A stretch of DNA of 64,000 nucleotides from positions 1 to 64,000 of the forward strand of contig JAJQJQ010000118.1 in NCBI GenBank assembly GCA_028622995.1, given 5' to 3'. Position numbers and translations under genes: made by a program. Every line of letters begins with the position of its first letter. Position 1 is the first letter of the stretch. The notes under the pieces were generated by a model that did no database searches, had not been told where the DNA came from, and worked only from the letters and a program-made list of their open reading frames with translations. This document shows positions 1 through 12,335 of this stretch, piece by piece. The DNA is from Panagrolaimus kolymaensis. Taxonomy: Eukaryota > Nematoda > Chromadorea > Rhabditida > Panagrolaimidae.

Positions 1-364
1 TTAAAATAAATACTGTAAATCGATTAAAAGCTAAAACAAAATTAAAAAGATGCACACAATAACCAAAATAAAGTGGAGCCCAATGAATAAAAGTAACCCA
101 AAAACTTCGATTTCCCCAAGAATTAACAAAAAATATCCAAAATGGCGTTTTAGGAATTCGAAAATCCAAACAATACGTAAAAGAATAAAGTAAATAAAAA
201 ATTATTGAAAATCCAAGTATTTTATTAAATGAACCAGAAAACTGTTTTTTATTTTTACTTAAAAATAAAATATATAAAATTATTAAATAAAATATATATG
301 TTGGAATTATGTAAATTAAAGGTAGTAAGTTTTCAAGATTTAATGATGCATAAGATTCATCCAT
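1..364 (-). CDS. Serpentine chemoreceptor, Srg-like, N-terminal part (runs off the left edge)
   Basis: The minus strand is open from an ATG at 364 to the window edge, about 121 codons without a stop. The product begins MDESYASLNL and holds three hydrophobic stretches: residues about 13-35, 46-64 and 85-110. The last contains NRFTVF, the position of the NR motif at the end of TM3 in Srg and Srv receptors. Spacing from the start to this motif resembles the two plus-strand receptors at 2449 and 5442. It should be a seven-helix chemosensory receptor in sensory-cilia membranes. No intron is seen in the visible part, whereas the other two genes are already split here, so it is not a close paralogue of them. 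The remaining helices lie outside the window. Confidence 0.6.
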   Translation of the reverse strand, partial: MDESYASLNLENLLPLIYIIPTYIFYLIILYILFLSKNKKQFSGSFNKILGFSIIFYLLYSFTYCLDFRIPKTPFWIFFVNSWGNRSFWVTFIHWAPLYFGYCVHLFNFVLAFNRFTVFIL

Positions 365-2448
365 ACTTTTATTCGAAATTTTTTTTCCACTTCAAAAATT
401 TTAAAATAAAACAATTTAGTTTTTTTAACGGATGCTTGTTTAAATAGTCCAAATAAAACTTTTGTAAATTCGTGACAAATCAAAAGTTTATTTTTTTATT
501 TGTTTATTTATTGACAAAAAAAATAAACATTTGGACTAAAATTATAAGGTACAAATTAGCCCTTTATTTTCGTAAATGATAACTTTTAAAATTTGTTTCC
601 AATTATAGACTTACTAGCCCCCATATTTTGAAAGTGGCAGTTACAATAATTTTTTTTACTAACAAATAGGTAAATGTGCTAACTTTTTGTTGCTTTTTCT
701 AAAACCATGTTGAAACTTTTTCTTTAAATTGTGGTGGCTGTAGATTGGGTTTCCAACCAGGGTTGCACGGAAGTGCCATCACTTCAACTTCCGCTGATAT
801 CGGTGATTTTTTCAAAAAACAAAAAAACTATGTCTAACCATAGTGAAAAGTGAAAAATAAAGCATTCTTGCTTATAACATGAATAAAAACTTTATAAAAA
901 AAACTTTAACTCGGAAGTTCAAACTATAAAAAATGATTCAAAGCACTTTCTTTTTGAACACACATTAAAAGGATTTTTTTTAATGACGCTTTAAACAAGC
1001 GAAAGAAAGTAATGCTATTTATTGATTTAATTTCTTTTTGCTTTGAATGTAAATTGTAAACGTAAAAATTTCTCTGCCGCTTTTATCTTTAAAAATTATT
1101 AATATTTTTTTGAATATTTTAGTTTTATTTTTTCTTACTTTTTTTTCTTCTTAATGATTAGATCAATAAGAACAGCATTAGAATATTGCTTTAAATCAAT
1201 ATTTTACAAGCTGATTAGATTCATAAAAGGCCTGAAAACATGCTGGCATATAATATTATTGATTTATAGTTTTTAATATCAGCACAACAACTGAGAGAAT
1301 GAGACATTTATTAATAAAGGGCAGGAAACTAGGGTAGTAACTGTACCAGTAATAAAAAAGAAAATTTATGATGAGTTTTTTTTGCTAGTTTAATGGATTT
1401 AAAGTTTTGCAGCATTGTTATACAGAAAATTAATTTCTTTATAGTTTGTGTCTTTGAAATGACAAGAAAAGAATGAATAAAAAAATGATTAAAAAAGTAA
1501 TTTTTCGTAAATGCTTGTTTATACAGAAACAAAAAACAAACCAAGCACATGGCGAGAAACCCACGAATTTATGTTGGTTTTATCGGTTCTTTTTTTGCAT
1601 TTGTTTTTTTAAAAACTAACTCAAAAATTTATAATTATGCTTTTTAAGTTTGATGGTTAAAATAATAAAACTAAAAAAGGTTCCTTTTTAAAAAAAGGAA
1701 CATGAATAAAAAATGCAGCAGGATTGCAGCATCAAATCTCCCAAAAAGCTTGGAAACAAGAAGTTAATTTTATTTTTAAGTGTCACCTGCTTGGATGCGA
1801 TAAAATTGTGCGCTAGCAGCAGCGATTAATCACATTATCAAAACATTCTTATTTTGCTGATTCATTGGATGCCAAATAAAGTTTATAATACAAAAAGATA
1901 AAATAGTTTATAATTACTAAGTATTACAAATATATTAAATGAAAGTGGGAGGAAGATAATATAATTATTGTGTTGTTTCTTAAGTTTATAATTATGTAAT
2001 ACAACCAAATCCACATTTTTTTCTTGTCTTTTTTCTTTGTATATAATTTATTTTTTTCAGAAAAACTTACTTACATTATTTAACCTTTTATTATTCTTTT
2101 TTTTGAAGCCGTTTTGAAATAAATAAATAATAGACTTACATAAAATTTGAAAGCTAGTAAATCCAATAAAATTTTTTAAATTGTTTTGTTTTCCATTTGC
2201 TAGCTTTTATGTGTTTGTGAGATAAACAACTATAATAAAATATGGACGACCATATTTTAGGTTTTTGGTTCACCACATATATTTATTTCTTTTCCTCTTG
2301 ATTAAATAACACAATAATATAGGGTTTTACAAAAGTTAAAACTAACTAAAAATTTTAGCCAGTCTCAGTCGTTTGAAAACTTTTTTTATCCATTTTAAAT
2401 TTCATTTTAAAACTCTTGAATTTCCCTTTAGAAATTTAATATTTATCG
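365..2448. other. Spacer; 3' flank copy of the Srg-like duplication unit
   Basis: I see no gene. From about 905 to 2440 the sequence is a diverged copy of 4390-5441. Shared landmarks include a 19-base match, aagttcaaactataaaaaa, at 914 and 4399, and the stretch near 1379-1490 that matches 4850-4940. A gttgcacgg-containing end at 758-775 resembles the terminus of the MITE at 21104. Confidence 0.5.
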
Positions 2449-4305
2449 ATGATTCCACCATTTTTATTTATTATTTATATGACTTATGGTATTCCATTGC
2501 TGGTTCTTTATATTATAATTTTTATTGTTTTATGTCAAAAGAAAAATCAAAAATATTTTGGTTCATCTTTTTTTAAACTTGCTAAAGTTTTGGCAATTTT
2601 GGTAAGTTTGTTATTCAAAAAAAAAAACATTGAATTATTTTATTTTGCGTAAAATTAAAGTAGAATACTTATTTGGTAATCAATCTTTTTAAATATGCAA
2701 ATAACCAAAAAATTTCAAAAATTTTAATTTCTATTTTTGTCACAAAAAATGATTACTTCTTTTTCATGGTTTCTTAACCTCAGTAATTTCCATAATTAGC
2801 TTTCGTTATAGTTTTTACAAAATAAACAAAAATTATTTTCATATTTTTTCTCCCATCAAACTCTTTTTCATTTACTGTATGGCCATAATTTTTTTATTAG
2901 TTTATAGTGAACCAAAGTCAAGAAAAAGGTTTGTAAAAAAATAGACTTCCACCATAACAAATTTCATTAAAATATAATATTAAAAAAACATAGTTAAAAT
3001 AATTTTGTTTTTTCTTCGTATTTCATAGCTCAGTGAACAAAATTCGAGGAACTCAAAAATCATATCTTAAATTTGCAAAAAAAAAAAAAAAGAATAATTA
3101 AAAAGCTAACATTTTTATAAGTTTTCAGGATATCACAGGATACATAAATTTTACATTTGAATTTCGTGGACCATTATGTCCACTCTTTGCATTTTTTTAC
3201 GCACGTATGAAACCTTCGTTTTGGCTTTCGCTATCATATTTTTATCGTTATTTTGTTCAATATGCACATTTTTGGTTAATTACTTTTACAAGTGTAAATC
3301 GAATGACAGCTTTACTTTTTCCATTAAAGCATGAACACGTAATTTTCTAAAACCATTTGAAGATGTTTTAAGTTTCTTCTTTTACAGTATTGGAAGAAAG
3401 GTTTTTGGTTTGCAATTATTACATCTTTTGGAATGTCATTTGCATTTACATGGGTATATTTATTTACTGATATTATTCTTATTCCATTTACTCCAGGTGC
3501 AATAGATAATTTTGCATTTCTTCGAAGTAAATTAATTATTCCTGTAAGTTTCTTATCAAAAATTTCTTTAAAAAATTATTATATATTTAAAAATAGAAAC
3601 AAGACACCTCAGCCCTAAAAATAAATATTCTTGATTTCACTTCATGATTCGCTAAATTTTAATAAATTCTAAATTTCTTGAGAATATTACGCCTCAAGAA
3701 ATTTACTTAGCATATTTTTAGATTTCATCCCCAGTGATTGAACTTTCAATTTATGCTTTTACTGGAAGCATAATATTTATTTGCAATACCATATCCTTGT
3801 CAATTTTATTTAAACAAAATTTCCGTAGAATAAATATCATTTCAAAATCAAAAGAAATAAAACAATTTTTTCGTAAAGCTGAAGTTGGCTTATTTGCTAT
3901 AGCCATTGGAGATTTTATTGCTATGATTATTAATGTCATTATTATGGTCCGTTTATTTTAATTTTTCAAGAAAAAGTTAAATTTTAGCCATAAGAAAAGA
4001 AAAATAAAATAATCTAATTTTAGGCAAATTGCGCGGTGTATCTTCTCGCAGATGATTACAATAATCCAATGTTTGATTTTTGGTACTTACAAATTCCATG
4101 GATTTCAGACTTGAGTTATTTATCTCGCCCCATTTTACTTTTATCCATGTCAGCAAATGTCAAAAAAGTTTTTGTGCAAACTATTTTATGCTCAAAACGA
4201 AGAGTTACTTTTTCTAAAGCTTCAACAGAATTTTTACCAACTCCACCATTGACAATGCCAAGAAGAAAATCAAAAGTATCACCTTTAAAAGCAACAAATT
4301 TTTAG
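2449..4305 (+). CDS. Srg-like serpentine chemoreceptor, tandem copy A
   Basis: A seven-transmembrane chemosensory receptor. Five exons: 2449-2601, 3129-3338, 3388-3543, 3722-3946, 4024-4305; 341 aa, usual for the family. TM1 is YGIPLLVLYIIIF. Exon 2 carries a short extracellular segment (DITGYINFTFEFR) and TM3 ending NRMTALLFPLKHEH, the Srg/Srv signature. Exon 4 holds TM5 and TM6; exon 5 holds DYNNPMFDFWYLQIPWI and TM7, followed by a basic tail. Exons 1-4 have exactly the lengths of copy B (153, 210, 156 and 225 nt), so the models support each other. The start is the first ATG aligned with copy B. The donor after exon 4 is GTCCGT, a poor match to consensus; reading through it stops after four more codons. 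Function in a particular neuron cannot be inferred. Confidence 0.8.
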
Positions 4306-5441
4306 AATTTTTTTATGCAATTAACGTGACAAAATAAATTTTTTTTATCAACGCATAAAATAAAAGTTAAGAAGAATATTTTCTCGTCTAAATTAGAAGT
4401 TCAAACTATAAAAAATGACTCAAAGAGAGCAACACACATACATTAAAAGTATCAATGTGCACCACTATTTTATTTCGCTTTAAAACTAAAGTGAAACAAA
4501 AAAAAATTTTTTTCGTTATTATTTTGCTAGAACATACAAATTTTGATTTTTATTTTGAATATTTTTGTCTGATTTTTTCCTTTATAAGATTTAGTTAAAA
4601 AATAGCTATACTAATATCAAAAAATATAAGGAAAGTATTGCTTAAATTCAATACTTAATCCTTTGGTTATATTTTTAAAAGTTGTGAAAGACATGCATGC
4701 AGTTGTGTCTTATGATAGGTAATATTTATTATCAATCCAATAAATTAAGTGAATGTGGATATTGAACATTTCGCTCTGAAACAATTCACCAATACATCTT
4801 TTAAAAAAACCATGAGAAAGTAATTTTGCATGTTAAACGAATTAACACTTTGCTGGTTTAGTTTACAACACGATAATTTCTAATAATTTTTGTCTTCTCA
4901 AATGACGAGGAAGCAATGCATAAAAAAAATGTTAAATATTTTAATTGACAGGTTAAAAAACTGTGAAACATTTATGAATTTGTTCATTTGCTCTTATCTC
5001 TGAAAGACGTGTAATTTTTACAAAAAAAAATGCAAGCCTACGTCTGATGACTATAGTATAATATTGATAAAGATTATGGCTGTCTCGTTAATGCCATGGT
5101 AGAATAAAATAAATACACGGTAAAATACAATCCTCGACAAAATTACAGCCTTTTGAGGCACATGGCAAAAAAAAAATATGGTAGCCCTAATTTACAAAAT
5201 CATACATTAGAAAAAAAATTTCTTAATCATAGATAATATTTATGTTTGACGACTATATTTTCTTGGTATTCCACCACCCTGTTTATCTACATATTTGTTT
5301 TATGAAAAAGTGAAAGTAAAAATTAAATAACTTCAAAAGTTTTCATTCTCACAAATATTTCTTTATTTTTCGTCGGCAGGTCTTTAAATATTTGGTTAGC
5401 ATTTAACAATTTTTATTTTACTTTGTTGAAACCAGGAAATA
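4306..5441. other. Spacer between Srg-like copies
   Basis: No gene is seen. It is a diverged duplicate of about 905-2440 and should hold the promoter of copy B. The part at about 4397-4590 also matches the relic at 10237-10480. Confidence 0.5.
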
Positions 5442-7846
5442 ATGATTCCTCCATTGTTGTTTTTCGTGTATATGCTTTATGGAATTCCATTATGGTTACT
5501 GTACATTCTTGTATTTATTCAACTTTGTAAAAGAAGCAATCAAAAATATTTTAATTCTTCTTTTTTTATTTTGGCGACTGTTCAAGCATTTTTTGTAAGT
5601 TTCAAACTCTTTTTCAGTTCTACAGCTTTGATTAATCCTTCAAATTAAATATTTTTTTGAGTTAATTATCTTTGAATGTTTTTTTCTCGCTTTAGCAGTA
5701 AACAATTTTTCCAAATTTTATTTCAACGAAAACCGGTATTTGTTTTTCTATTTTCCACAAAATCTGTTAGCAAGTGTAGTAGTATAACTTCTTTTATCAA
5801 AAGTGATATTTGAACAGTAATGGTTTCGATTGCAAAGAAAAAAAATAATGAAGAAAAGCTAAAAAAAACCTATAATATCAGTTTTACCACTTTCGTACAA
5901 TTTTAAAGATTTTTCTTTCTTTCACTTCTCACTAAGGCCTTTGAATGCTTTGATAGCTCAAAAATTACAGCAACAAAAAAAGAAGAAAAAAGTTATGAAA
6001 AATTTTAAAAAGGGTGAACTATAAAAGTTTTAAAATTGTTTCGATCGATAAATGCTTTTTTGCTTTAAAGCTTGAAAGAAAAGAAAGCAATCTTTATTAA
6101 ATTCGCAGGTGCTGCTTTTATTTTCAGCCAAGCAAATAAAAAAAATGTTTTGAAAATATAAAAATATCTAACAACAAAATGAGCAAGCATCAAAGAAACA
6201 GGAAAAAAATATTTGTTTAAACTGAATATTTGGCTAAAGTTTATGAATTATATGAATAAAATTCAAAGACAAAAAAAATCACCAAATTGTTTAATTATAA
6301 ATTGAAAGAGCATTTTTAGTTTTAAAACAATTTTTATTTTATTTTCAGGACATCACTGGTTACATTAATTTTACATTTGAATTTCGTTCACCTCTGACTC
6401 CTCTTCTTGGTTATCTTTTTGCTGATATGCAACCATCATTTTTTCTTTCATTTTCATACTTTTATCGTTATTTTGTACAGTATACTCATTTTTGGCTTAT
6501 CGCTTTTACAAGTATTAATCGACTTTCAGCTTTACTTTATCCATCTAAACATGAAACAGTAAGTAAAAAAAATTACAGTAATTTCAAAAAAAAGGAAGTA
6601 AGAAAATATTTTTTAGTTTTGGAACAAAGGAGTTTGGTTTTGCGTTGGCTTTGCTCTTGTGATATCTTTCATACTTTCATGGTATTTTTTGTTTTCAACG
6701 ATTCTAGTAATGGAATTTACTCCCGGTAAAATAGGTTATTATGTTTTTATTTACACAAGTTCGCCCATAGATGTAAGTAATTTATTTGTTTAAACTTTAA
6801 ATATTTAAATGTCAACAAGGAAATTAAAAAAATAAATGGTGTAGCATACTTACTATACTACACGACGCCTCCGAAAAGGGGAAAGAAGGTGTAATTAAGC
6901 TGGAAGTTAGGTGTTACTGTGTACCGCATATACCGGCCAACTTGAAAAAAAAGAAGTTATTTTTGGAAAGATTTAACTGTAAATACAATAAAAATCTGTT
7001 AATGGATACTTTGATTTTATGAAAAACCTTTGTATTTTATCCTTTTCAAGACAATTTTTTATTTGGAAGAAAAGTAAGCAAAAAATAAAGTACCGTAGAT
7101 TTTATTAAAAAAATTAATACAATTAAGCAAAGCTAAATTTTATTCACAAAAATATTAACCAACATTGAACCTATGAAGCCAAAAATAAAAGCTAACTTAA
7201 AAAAGTTGTATAATTTCCAATTAATATTTTCTCTTTTTTTTTTTATAATTTTTAATCTTGTTTTCTTCTTCTAAATCATAAAGTGCTTTAGGTGTCATCT
7301 TCATTGATCGAACTTTCCGTTTATGCGGCAACTGGAACAATTACAGTTACCAGTAATATATGCTGCTTAGGTGTTTTAATCCGACAAAATCTCAAAAAAT
7401 CCAAAACCGGATCGGATAAAAGAGATTTGAAGCGATATTATCGAAAAGCAGAAATTGGTTTATTTGCTGTCACATTTGGTGATTTTGTTGTTTTAGTCAT
7501 TAACATAATTATTATGGTAAATATTTATTATCCACTTTTCAGCGAAAAAATTGCATAAAAAATATTTTTTTAGATAAATTTAAGCATTTTGATGTTCGCA
7601 AATGATTACAATAATCCTTTGTTTGATTTTTGGTATTTACAAATTCCATGGATTACAGATTTGAGTTATTTATGTCGCCCCATTTTACTCATAACAATGT
7701 CAAAAAATGTTAGAAAAGTTTTAATTCAATCTCTTTTATGTACCAATGCTGAAACTCATATGAATGTAACAACAATCACGGGATCTCGATCTCAAATTAG
7801 TAGTAATGTTACTATTAATAGAAGTAAAACCGTAACTATTCGTTGA
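5442..7846 (+). CDS. Srg-like serpentine chemoreceptor, tandem copy B
   Basis: Paralogue of the gene at 2449, with the same exon plan: 5442-5594, 6349-6558, 6617-6772, 7292-7516, 7574-7846; 338 aa. Landmarks: YGIPLWLLYI in TM1, DITGYINFTFEFR at the start of exon 2, NRLSALLYPSKHET after TM3, RKAEIGLFAVTFGDF in exon 4 and DYNNPLFDFWYLQIPWI in exon 5. All donors are canonical, including GTAAAT at the exon 4 site where copy A has GTCCGT. Introns 1 and 3 are long (754 and 519 nt) compared with the usual 50 nt. The C-terminal tail after TM7 is rich in Ser, Thr and Arg, as in chemoreceptor tails. It is a membrane receptor for unknown ligands. Confidence 0.82.
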
Positions 7847-8160
7847 CAAAATAACGCTTTTTTCTGTTTTTTTTTTGTAAATGTTTCGCTTTTTTTTTAT
7901 TGCTTTTGAATAAATTAAATTTGGATAACTTTTTTCTATCATAAATTTTGGCAAGCTGGCCAGCAAAAATAAAAAAAGCGACCGATTAATAAATATCGTA
8001 AAAAAGACCTTAAAGGAATAATTTAACCCTTCGAAATTTTCTTCTCTTGCAAAGAAAAGAAATCAGTAAAAAAAAGTTTCTTCGCAAATTATTTTGTATT
8101 TCATTTTTATTCAATTAATTGTTTATTTTATCTTAATACTTTTTTTATTCATCCATAATT

Positions 8161-9227
8161 ATGGTTCAAAAATCTATTTTAAGAAAACGTCAGGCTGATA
8201 GTGAACTTGATGGAGGCCCCTTTAATTCTCGAGCTCGATTTGAAGAACAACAAAGTGAAGGAAATATTTCTGATTCTGATTTCGATTTTGGAATGGATTC
8301 TGATAATGAAATGCTGGAACCAAAAGTTGTAACCCGAAGAAATCCCGCTTTTAATTTTAATCAAATAAAGCCTCAAAACTTTGGATTACCCAAACCAATT
8401 ATGGATTATCTTTTGAAAGCCGCCAATGGTAAAGTTATGAAAAAGTTTCAAAGATCTTGCAAATATATGTATCAAAAAAATCCATATTCTATTGTTGATG
8501 TAATGAATTCAAACGAAATTGGAGTTAATGGAAAATTGTATGAGCTTTCTAAATTCCCTATGATTTAAAATATTTGGGTATTAAGCAACTTAAATTTAAA
8601 ACCTTACTGAGATGAATCTATTGAAAAAATTGTTCGATGTGATGCGAAAACAATTACTTTACCCGACAATATTATATTTAAAAAAGTTTTTGATATTTTC
8701 ACAAAATCTAAGCATATCAAAATTTGGGATTCTCTTCACACTTATATTATGGATGAAAAAGAAAGATATATTTCATTTCAAGATCTTTTGATTAATCTTC
8801 CAAATGCAAACAGAATTAGGTAACTTATTTTTTATATTTTTTAATCAAATTTTATTTAATTTTTTCTTTTGTTTTTTTGTGCAAAAGTAAATGGAAACTT
8901 AAATTCAAATATGATTGCCCAACGAAAAAATAAAATTGATTCCCTTAAATTGGATATTGATGACAAAGTTTTTGACACTGAAGAATATTATAAATGCTTT
9001 GAAGTAACTTGTCTTTCATTTTATATTATTTTTCTATTAAAAATTTCGTCTTTTTTCAGAAAGTTCTAGCTCCGAACGCAATAGTTCTTTTATCTTTTCT
9101 CTATGAATATAGTGAAAAAGCGGATTGGAAAAAATTTGATAAATTTGAAAAAGATTTTGAAACAAAATGGAAGCCAGCAAATCAAAAACCAAAAATACAA
9201 TTTAAAATACTTCAAGCAAGACATTAA
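8161..9227 (+). pseudogene. F-box-like gene, decayed copy of the gene at 11173
   Basis: Exon 1 (8161-8819) encodes an acidic N-terminus and the block LPKPIMDYLLKAANGKVMKK..CKYMYQKNPYSIVD, which matches LPKPIINYILKTVNGKVMKK..CKYFFYINPYCIVD in the gene at 11173. Homology then continues through TAA at 8566-8568 and TGA at 8608-8610 without losing frame. The second exon (about 8887-9003) cannot be joined in frame with the donor at 8820. The third (9060-9227, KVLAPNA...KWKPANQKP) aligns to the C-terminus of the intact copy. Two stops plus the bad junction argue for a pseudogene. A truncated 135-aa product ending at 8568 could still be made. The LP..II.YI...CKYF pattern looks like a divergent nematode F-box. 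Confidence 0.65.
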
Positions 9228-11172
9228 ATCATTTTTTTTGTTGTCGCAAAATTTCTTTTACTTTGTTTGTCTATTTGCCTAAAATTTTGAACGCTTTTAT
9301 TTGAAATTTAAAATAGTTCGGACTTTATTTCTGTGGTATTTTATTTTCTCATTTTAAAAATTTATTTTTGTTTCATAAAATAAAGAAAAAGCTTATGTTT
9401 TATTTAACATTTTGATAAAAACCTATAAAGTAATATCATTGAAAAACGCCTAATTCGTGTTTTTATTTCTCAGGACTTTTGTGGTTCTCCTTTCATTAAG
9501 CAGCAACAATTGAAATCATGGCGTCATTATTTGTTTGATAAAGTTGATAAGAAAACGAAAAGGTTCGTTAAGTCTATTGTTTAGCAACCGTATATAAACG
9601 CGATAAAGAAAGCTTAGTCAATTAATTGGACTTTAGATATCGCATTTTTTCGTGATGAACTTAATAAATATTTTTCAAAAAATAACTTTTATTTGTGAAA
9701 AATAAAACATAAACTAAAAATGCATACAAATAAAAAAATGAAAAATAGACTTATGATGATACTTATTTATTAAATATTTAAACAAAAACTTTTTTTGATT
9801 AAATGTTTACTTACAAGAAAAACAAAAAGAGAGTCAGGCCATTTTCTCTTTGAAGATCTATGGCCTATCCACAACGGTCATACACTCAAAAAAATTCTTC
9901 CGGATATTTAAATTTGTCGACATTGAAAATTCAGAATTTTGTAATATCAATTGATTTCTTAGCAAATTAAGAAAAAACTGATTTTATTTAGAGCTTTTCA
10001 TTTATTCTTACTCCTGTATGTGTGTTTGCATTTTCAAACGCTAAACAAAATTTTTACCAACTCCATCTTTGACATTGTTAACAAGACGACACTCAAAAAT
10101 ATTATGATTCAAATTTACAAATGTTTAACACTTTTTTATGAAAGATTTATTAAAAACTAAATAAAATTTGACTTTTTCTTTGAATTTTTGCATTTTTTAA
10201 ATGAAAAAAACAAATTTTAGTTATTCGCTTGAAAATTAAGGTTCAAAGTACAAAAAATGTATTTAAGTGAAAAAAGATTTCTCTCACTAACAATGAATGC
10301 ATTTTTTGACACTAGCGACATGAGGAGAAAAAAAAAGTGTCGGGGCGCATCATCGATTTTTTTATTTTAAAATTACTTTGGAGCTAAAGTGGAAAATAAA
10401 AAACTCTTTCTACTTATTTTGCTAGAAAATATACTTTTTTTGATAATTGTTTTGAATATTTTATTTTTTCCTTTTTTTTGCTTCTTAATAATTTAAGAAA
10501 ATAAATACTTCTTGATCATTCCCTTTTGCCTTCAGCAGTATCAGAAACAAGTGATTTAGCATAACACCAATATATTAAAATATCGGGCTCCAAGTTCTTG
10601 GAGCGTCAGTGGCTGTGCAGACGTTGAACGAGGATTTTCAATTTTGTTCCATTCAATTTATGCGTGTGGACACGACTTCGATATTTAAACTATTGATAAA
10701 TAAAATTTTACAAACACATTTAAAAATAAAAATAAAAATTAGTTTTGATTGTAAAGTCGGAATTTTACTAGAAAAAATCCTTCTAAAGCTTTGAGCAATT
10801 TATGAACAAAAATTTTACTTTCTTGTTGTTTTTTTTGTTGCAAAATTATGTCATTTTTTTCTTCAAAAATACTTATTTATTGCCTTGGTTGGAAAAAAAT
10901 TATGGAAAAGTTTGTACCGATTTACAATATTTGAAAAGAAAATTCAAGGATAAATATTTTTTCTTCATTGATTTGACCTGGTTAAAAAAAAGAAATAAAC
11001 AATAATACCTTAAAGCAATACTTTCATACTTCAGAGTTTTGTCTTTTCCATGAAAAAAAAAATTAGAAAATAAACAACAAAAAAATTTATTCATTTGCAA
11101 TATTTTTTTATTCATTCTTTTTTCATTCGCAAGCACATTTTACTATTTAACTATTTATTTATTTTGATCGAT
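9228..11172. other. Spacer with an orphan exon and a receptor relic
   Basis: It holds two recognisable pieces, reported separately: a short open exon-like stretch at 9474-9584 and a decayed Srg-like 3' end at about 10040-10500. I see nothing else convincing. Open frames at 10609-11136 are AT-rich and Lys/Phe-biased and look like chance. Confidence 0.4.
10040..10500 (+). pseudogene. Relic of a third Srg-like 3' end and flank
   Basis: The segment 10052-10080 (tttttaccaactcca...ttgacat) matches 4227-4255, the last coding part of copy A. The following sequence keeps the order of copy A's 3' flank: ggttcaaagtacaaaaaatg at 10238 against 4398, and ttttgctagaa at 10425 against 4522. No open frame survives. 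It reads as the 3' remnant of a third tandem unit. Confidence 0.5.
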
Positions 11173-12174
11173 ATGGCTTCAAGTTCAGAAATGGTAAGAA
11201 ATAAACGTCAGCTTCCAATTGAAGCAAACGATGAACCTTCTCCATCCCGAGCTCGAAATGACGACTATGAACAAAATGAAGAAAATATTTACGAAGTACC
11301 TGCTAAAACTCAAAAATTGATTTCCAAATTCAAACGCCGAAATAAAAATCGAATGAAGCCACAAATTTTTGACTTACCAAAACCAATAATAAATTATATT
11401 CTCAAAACTGTTAATGGCAAAGTAATGAAAAAACTTTATCGAACATGTAAATATTTTTTCTACATAAATCCTTATTGCATCGTTGATGAAATTAGTTATG
11501 GTGTTATTTCATTTAATGGTAAATCGTATCAAACTGCAAACTTTCCTTCAAATATCTGGGCTCTAAATGAATTAAAAATTCAATGGCCTTATGGCATGAA
11601 TTTTTTGGAAAAAATTGCACGATGCGAAGTGGAAAATATTTTAATGGGTGATGAATTTTTAACTAGTAAAATGTTTAATATTCTTACTGAATCTAAAAAA
11701 GTTAAAAGTTGGCAATCTGGAAAAATTATTATTGAAAATGAAGGTCCTCTTTCTTTCGAAAAACTCTTAGAAAGTCTTCCAAATTCCGAAACAATAATGT
11801 TTGTTTATTTTTTATTAATTTTTTTTATCTATTTTCAAAGAATCATTTTTAGCGCCACCGTTCAAAGCATTCCCAAAAATATTCCGCCTAGAAAGAAAAT
11901 AATCAAAATCCTTCACCTTGAAATTGAAGATAACTCATTCAATACAAAAGAATATTACAAATTTTTCAAAGTAAAATTTTCCTTTATTATCTTATTTTAA
12001 ACTTTTTTTCAGAAAATACTTGCTCCCAAAGCATCAGTAAAATTAACATTTAGATATCCAAATGAAGAATCAGCTTTATTAGGATTAAAACAATTTAGCA
12101 AATTTAGTAAAATATTGGACAAAAAATGGAAACCATCTGCTCAAAAACCCAATGCAAAATTCTTCTGTTTGTAA
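11173..12174 (+). CDS. F-box-like protein, intact copy
   Basis: Three exons: 11173-11798, 11853-11970, 12013-12174; 301 aa. The start is the ATG of MASSSEMVRNKRQLP. An upstream in-frame ATG at 11095 lies in a hydrophobic, non-conserved stretch. Residues 1-60 are charged and low in complexity. Residues about 68-100 have the pattern LPKPIINYI...KLYRTCKYF, resembling a divergent F-box. The C-terminal part (KILAPKAS...KKWKPSAQKP) is conserved with the decayed copy at 8161. The donor of intron 1 is GTTTGT. If this is an F-box, it would recruit substrates to an SCF ubiquitin ligase, but the match is by pattern only. The same N-terminal pattern occurs in the minus-strand genes at 30.4-32.2 kb, so these may be one broad family. 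Confidence 0.65.
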
Positions 12175-12335
12175 ATTGAAAATCTTTTATGTTTGAATTA
12201 GTTTTATATTTTTTTGTTAAAATTTACAATAAAAAAAGTTACAAAAAAAGAGAGGGAAAATAAATAATTAAATCGTCGCAAGTGGACGAATGCATTGGTC
12301 AAAAATATATTAAAATTTTAAAGATTTTGAATATT

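Noticed and set aside
229..447. Plus-strand ORF of 72 codons
   Set aside because: Overlaps, in antisense, the receptor N-terminus at 1-364, which has membrane segments and an NR motif. The plus frame is Lys/Phe-rich and AT-driven.
10609..11136. Three short ORFs on both strands
   Set aside because: They are Phe/Lys/Leu-biased from A/T runs and lack splice context or family motifs.
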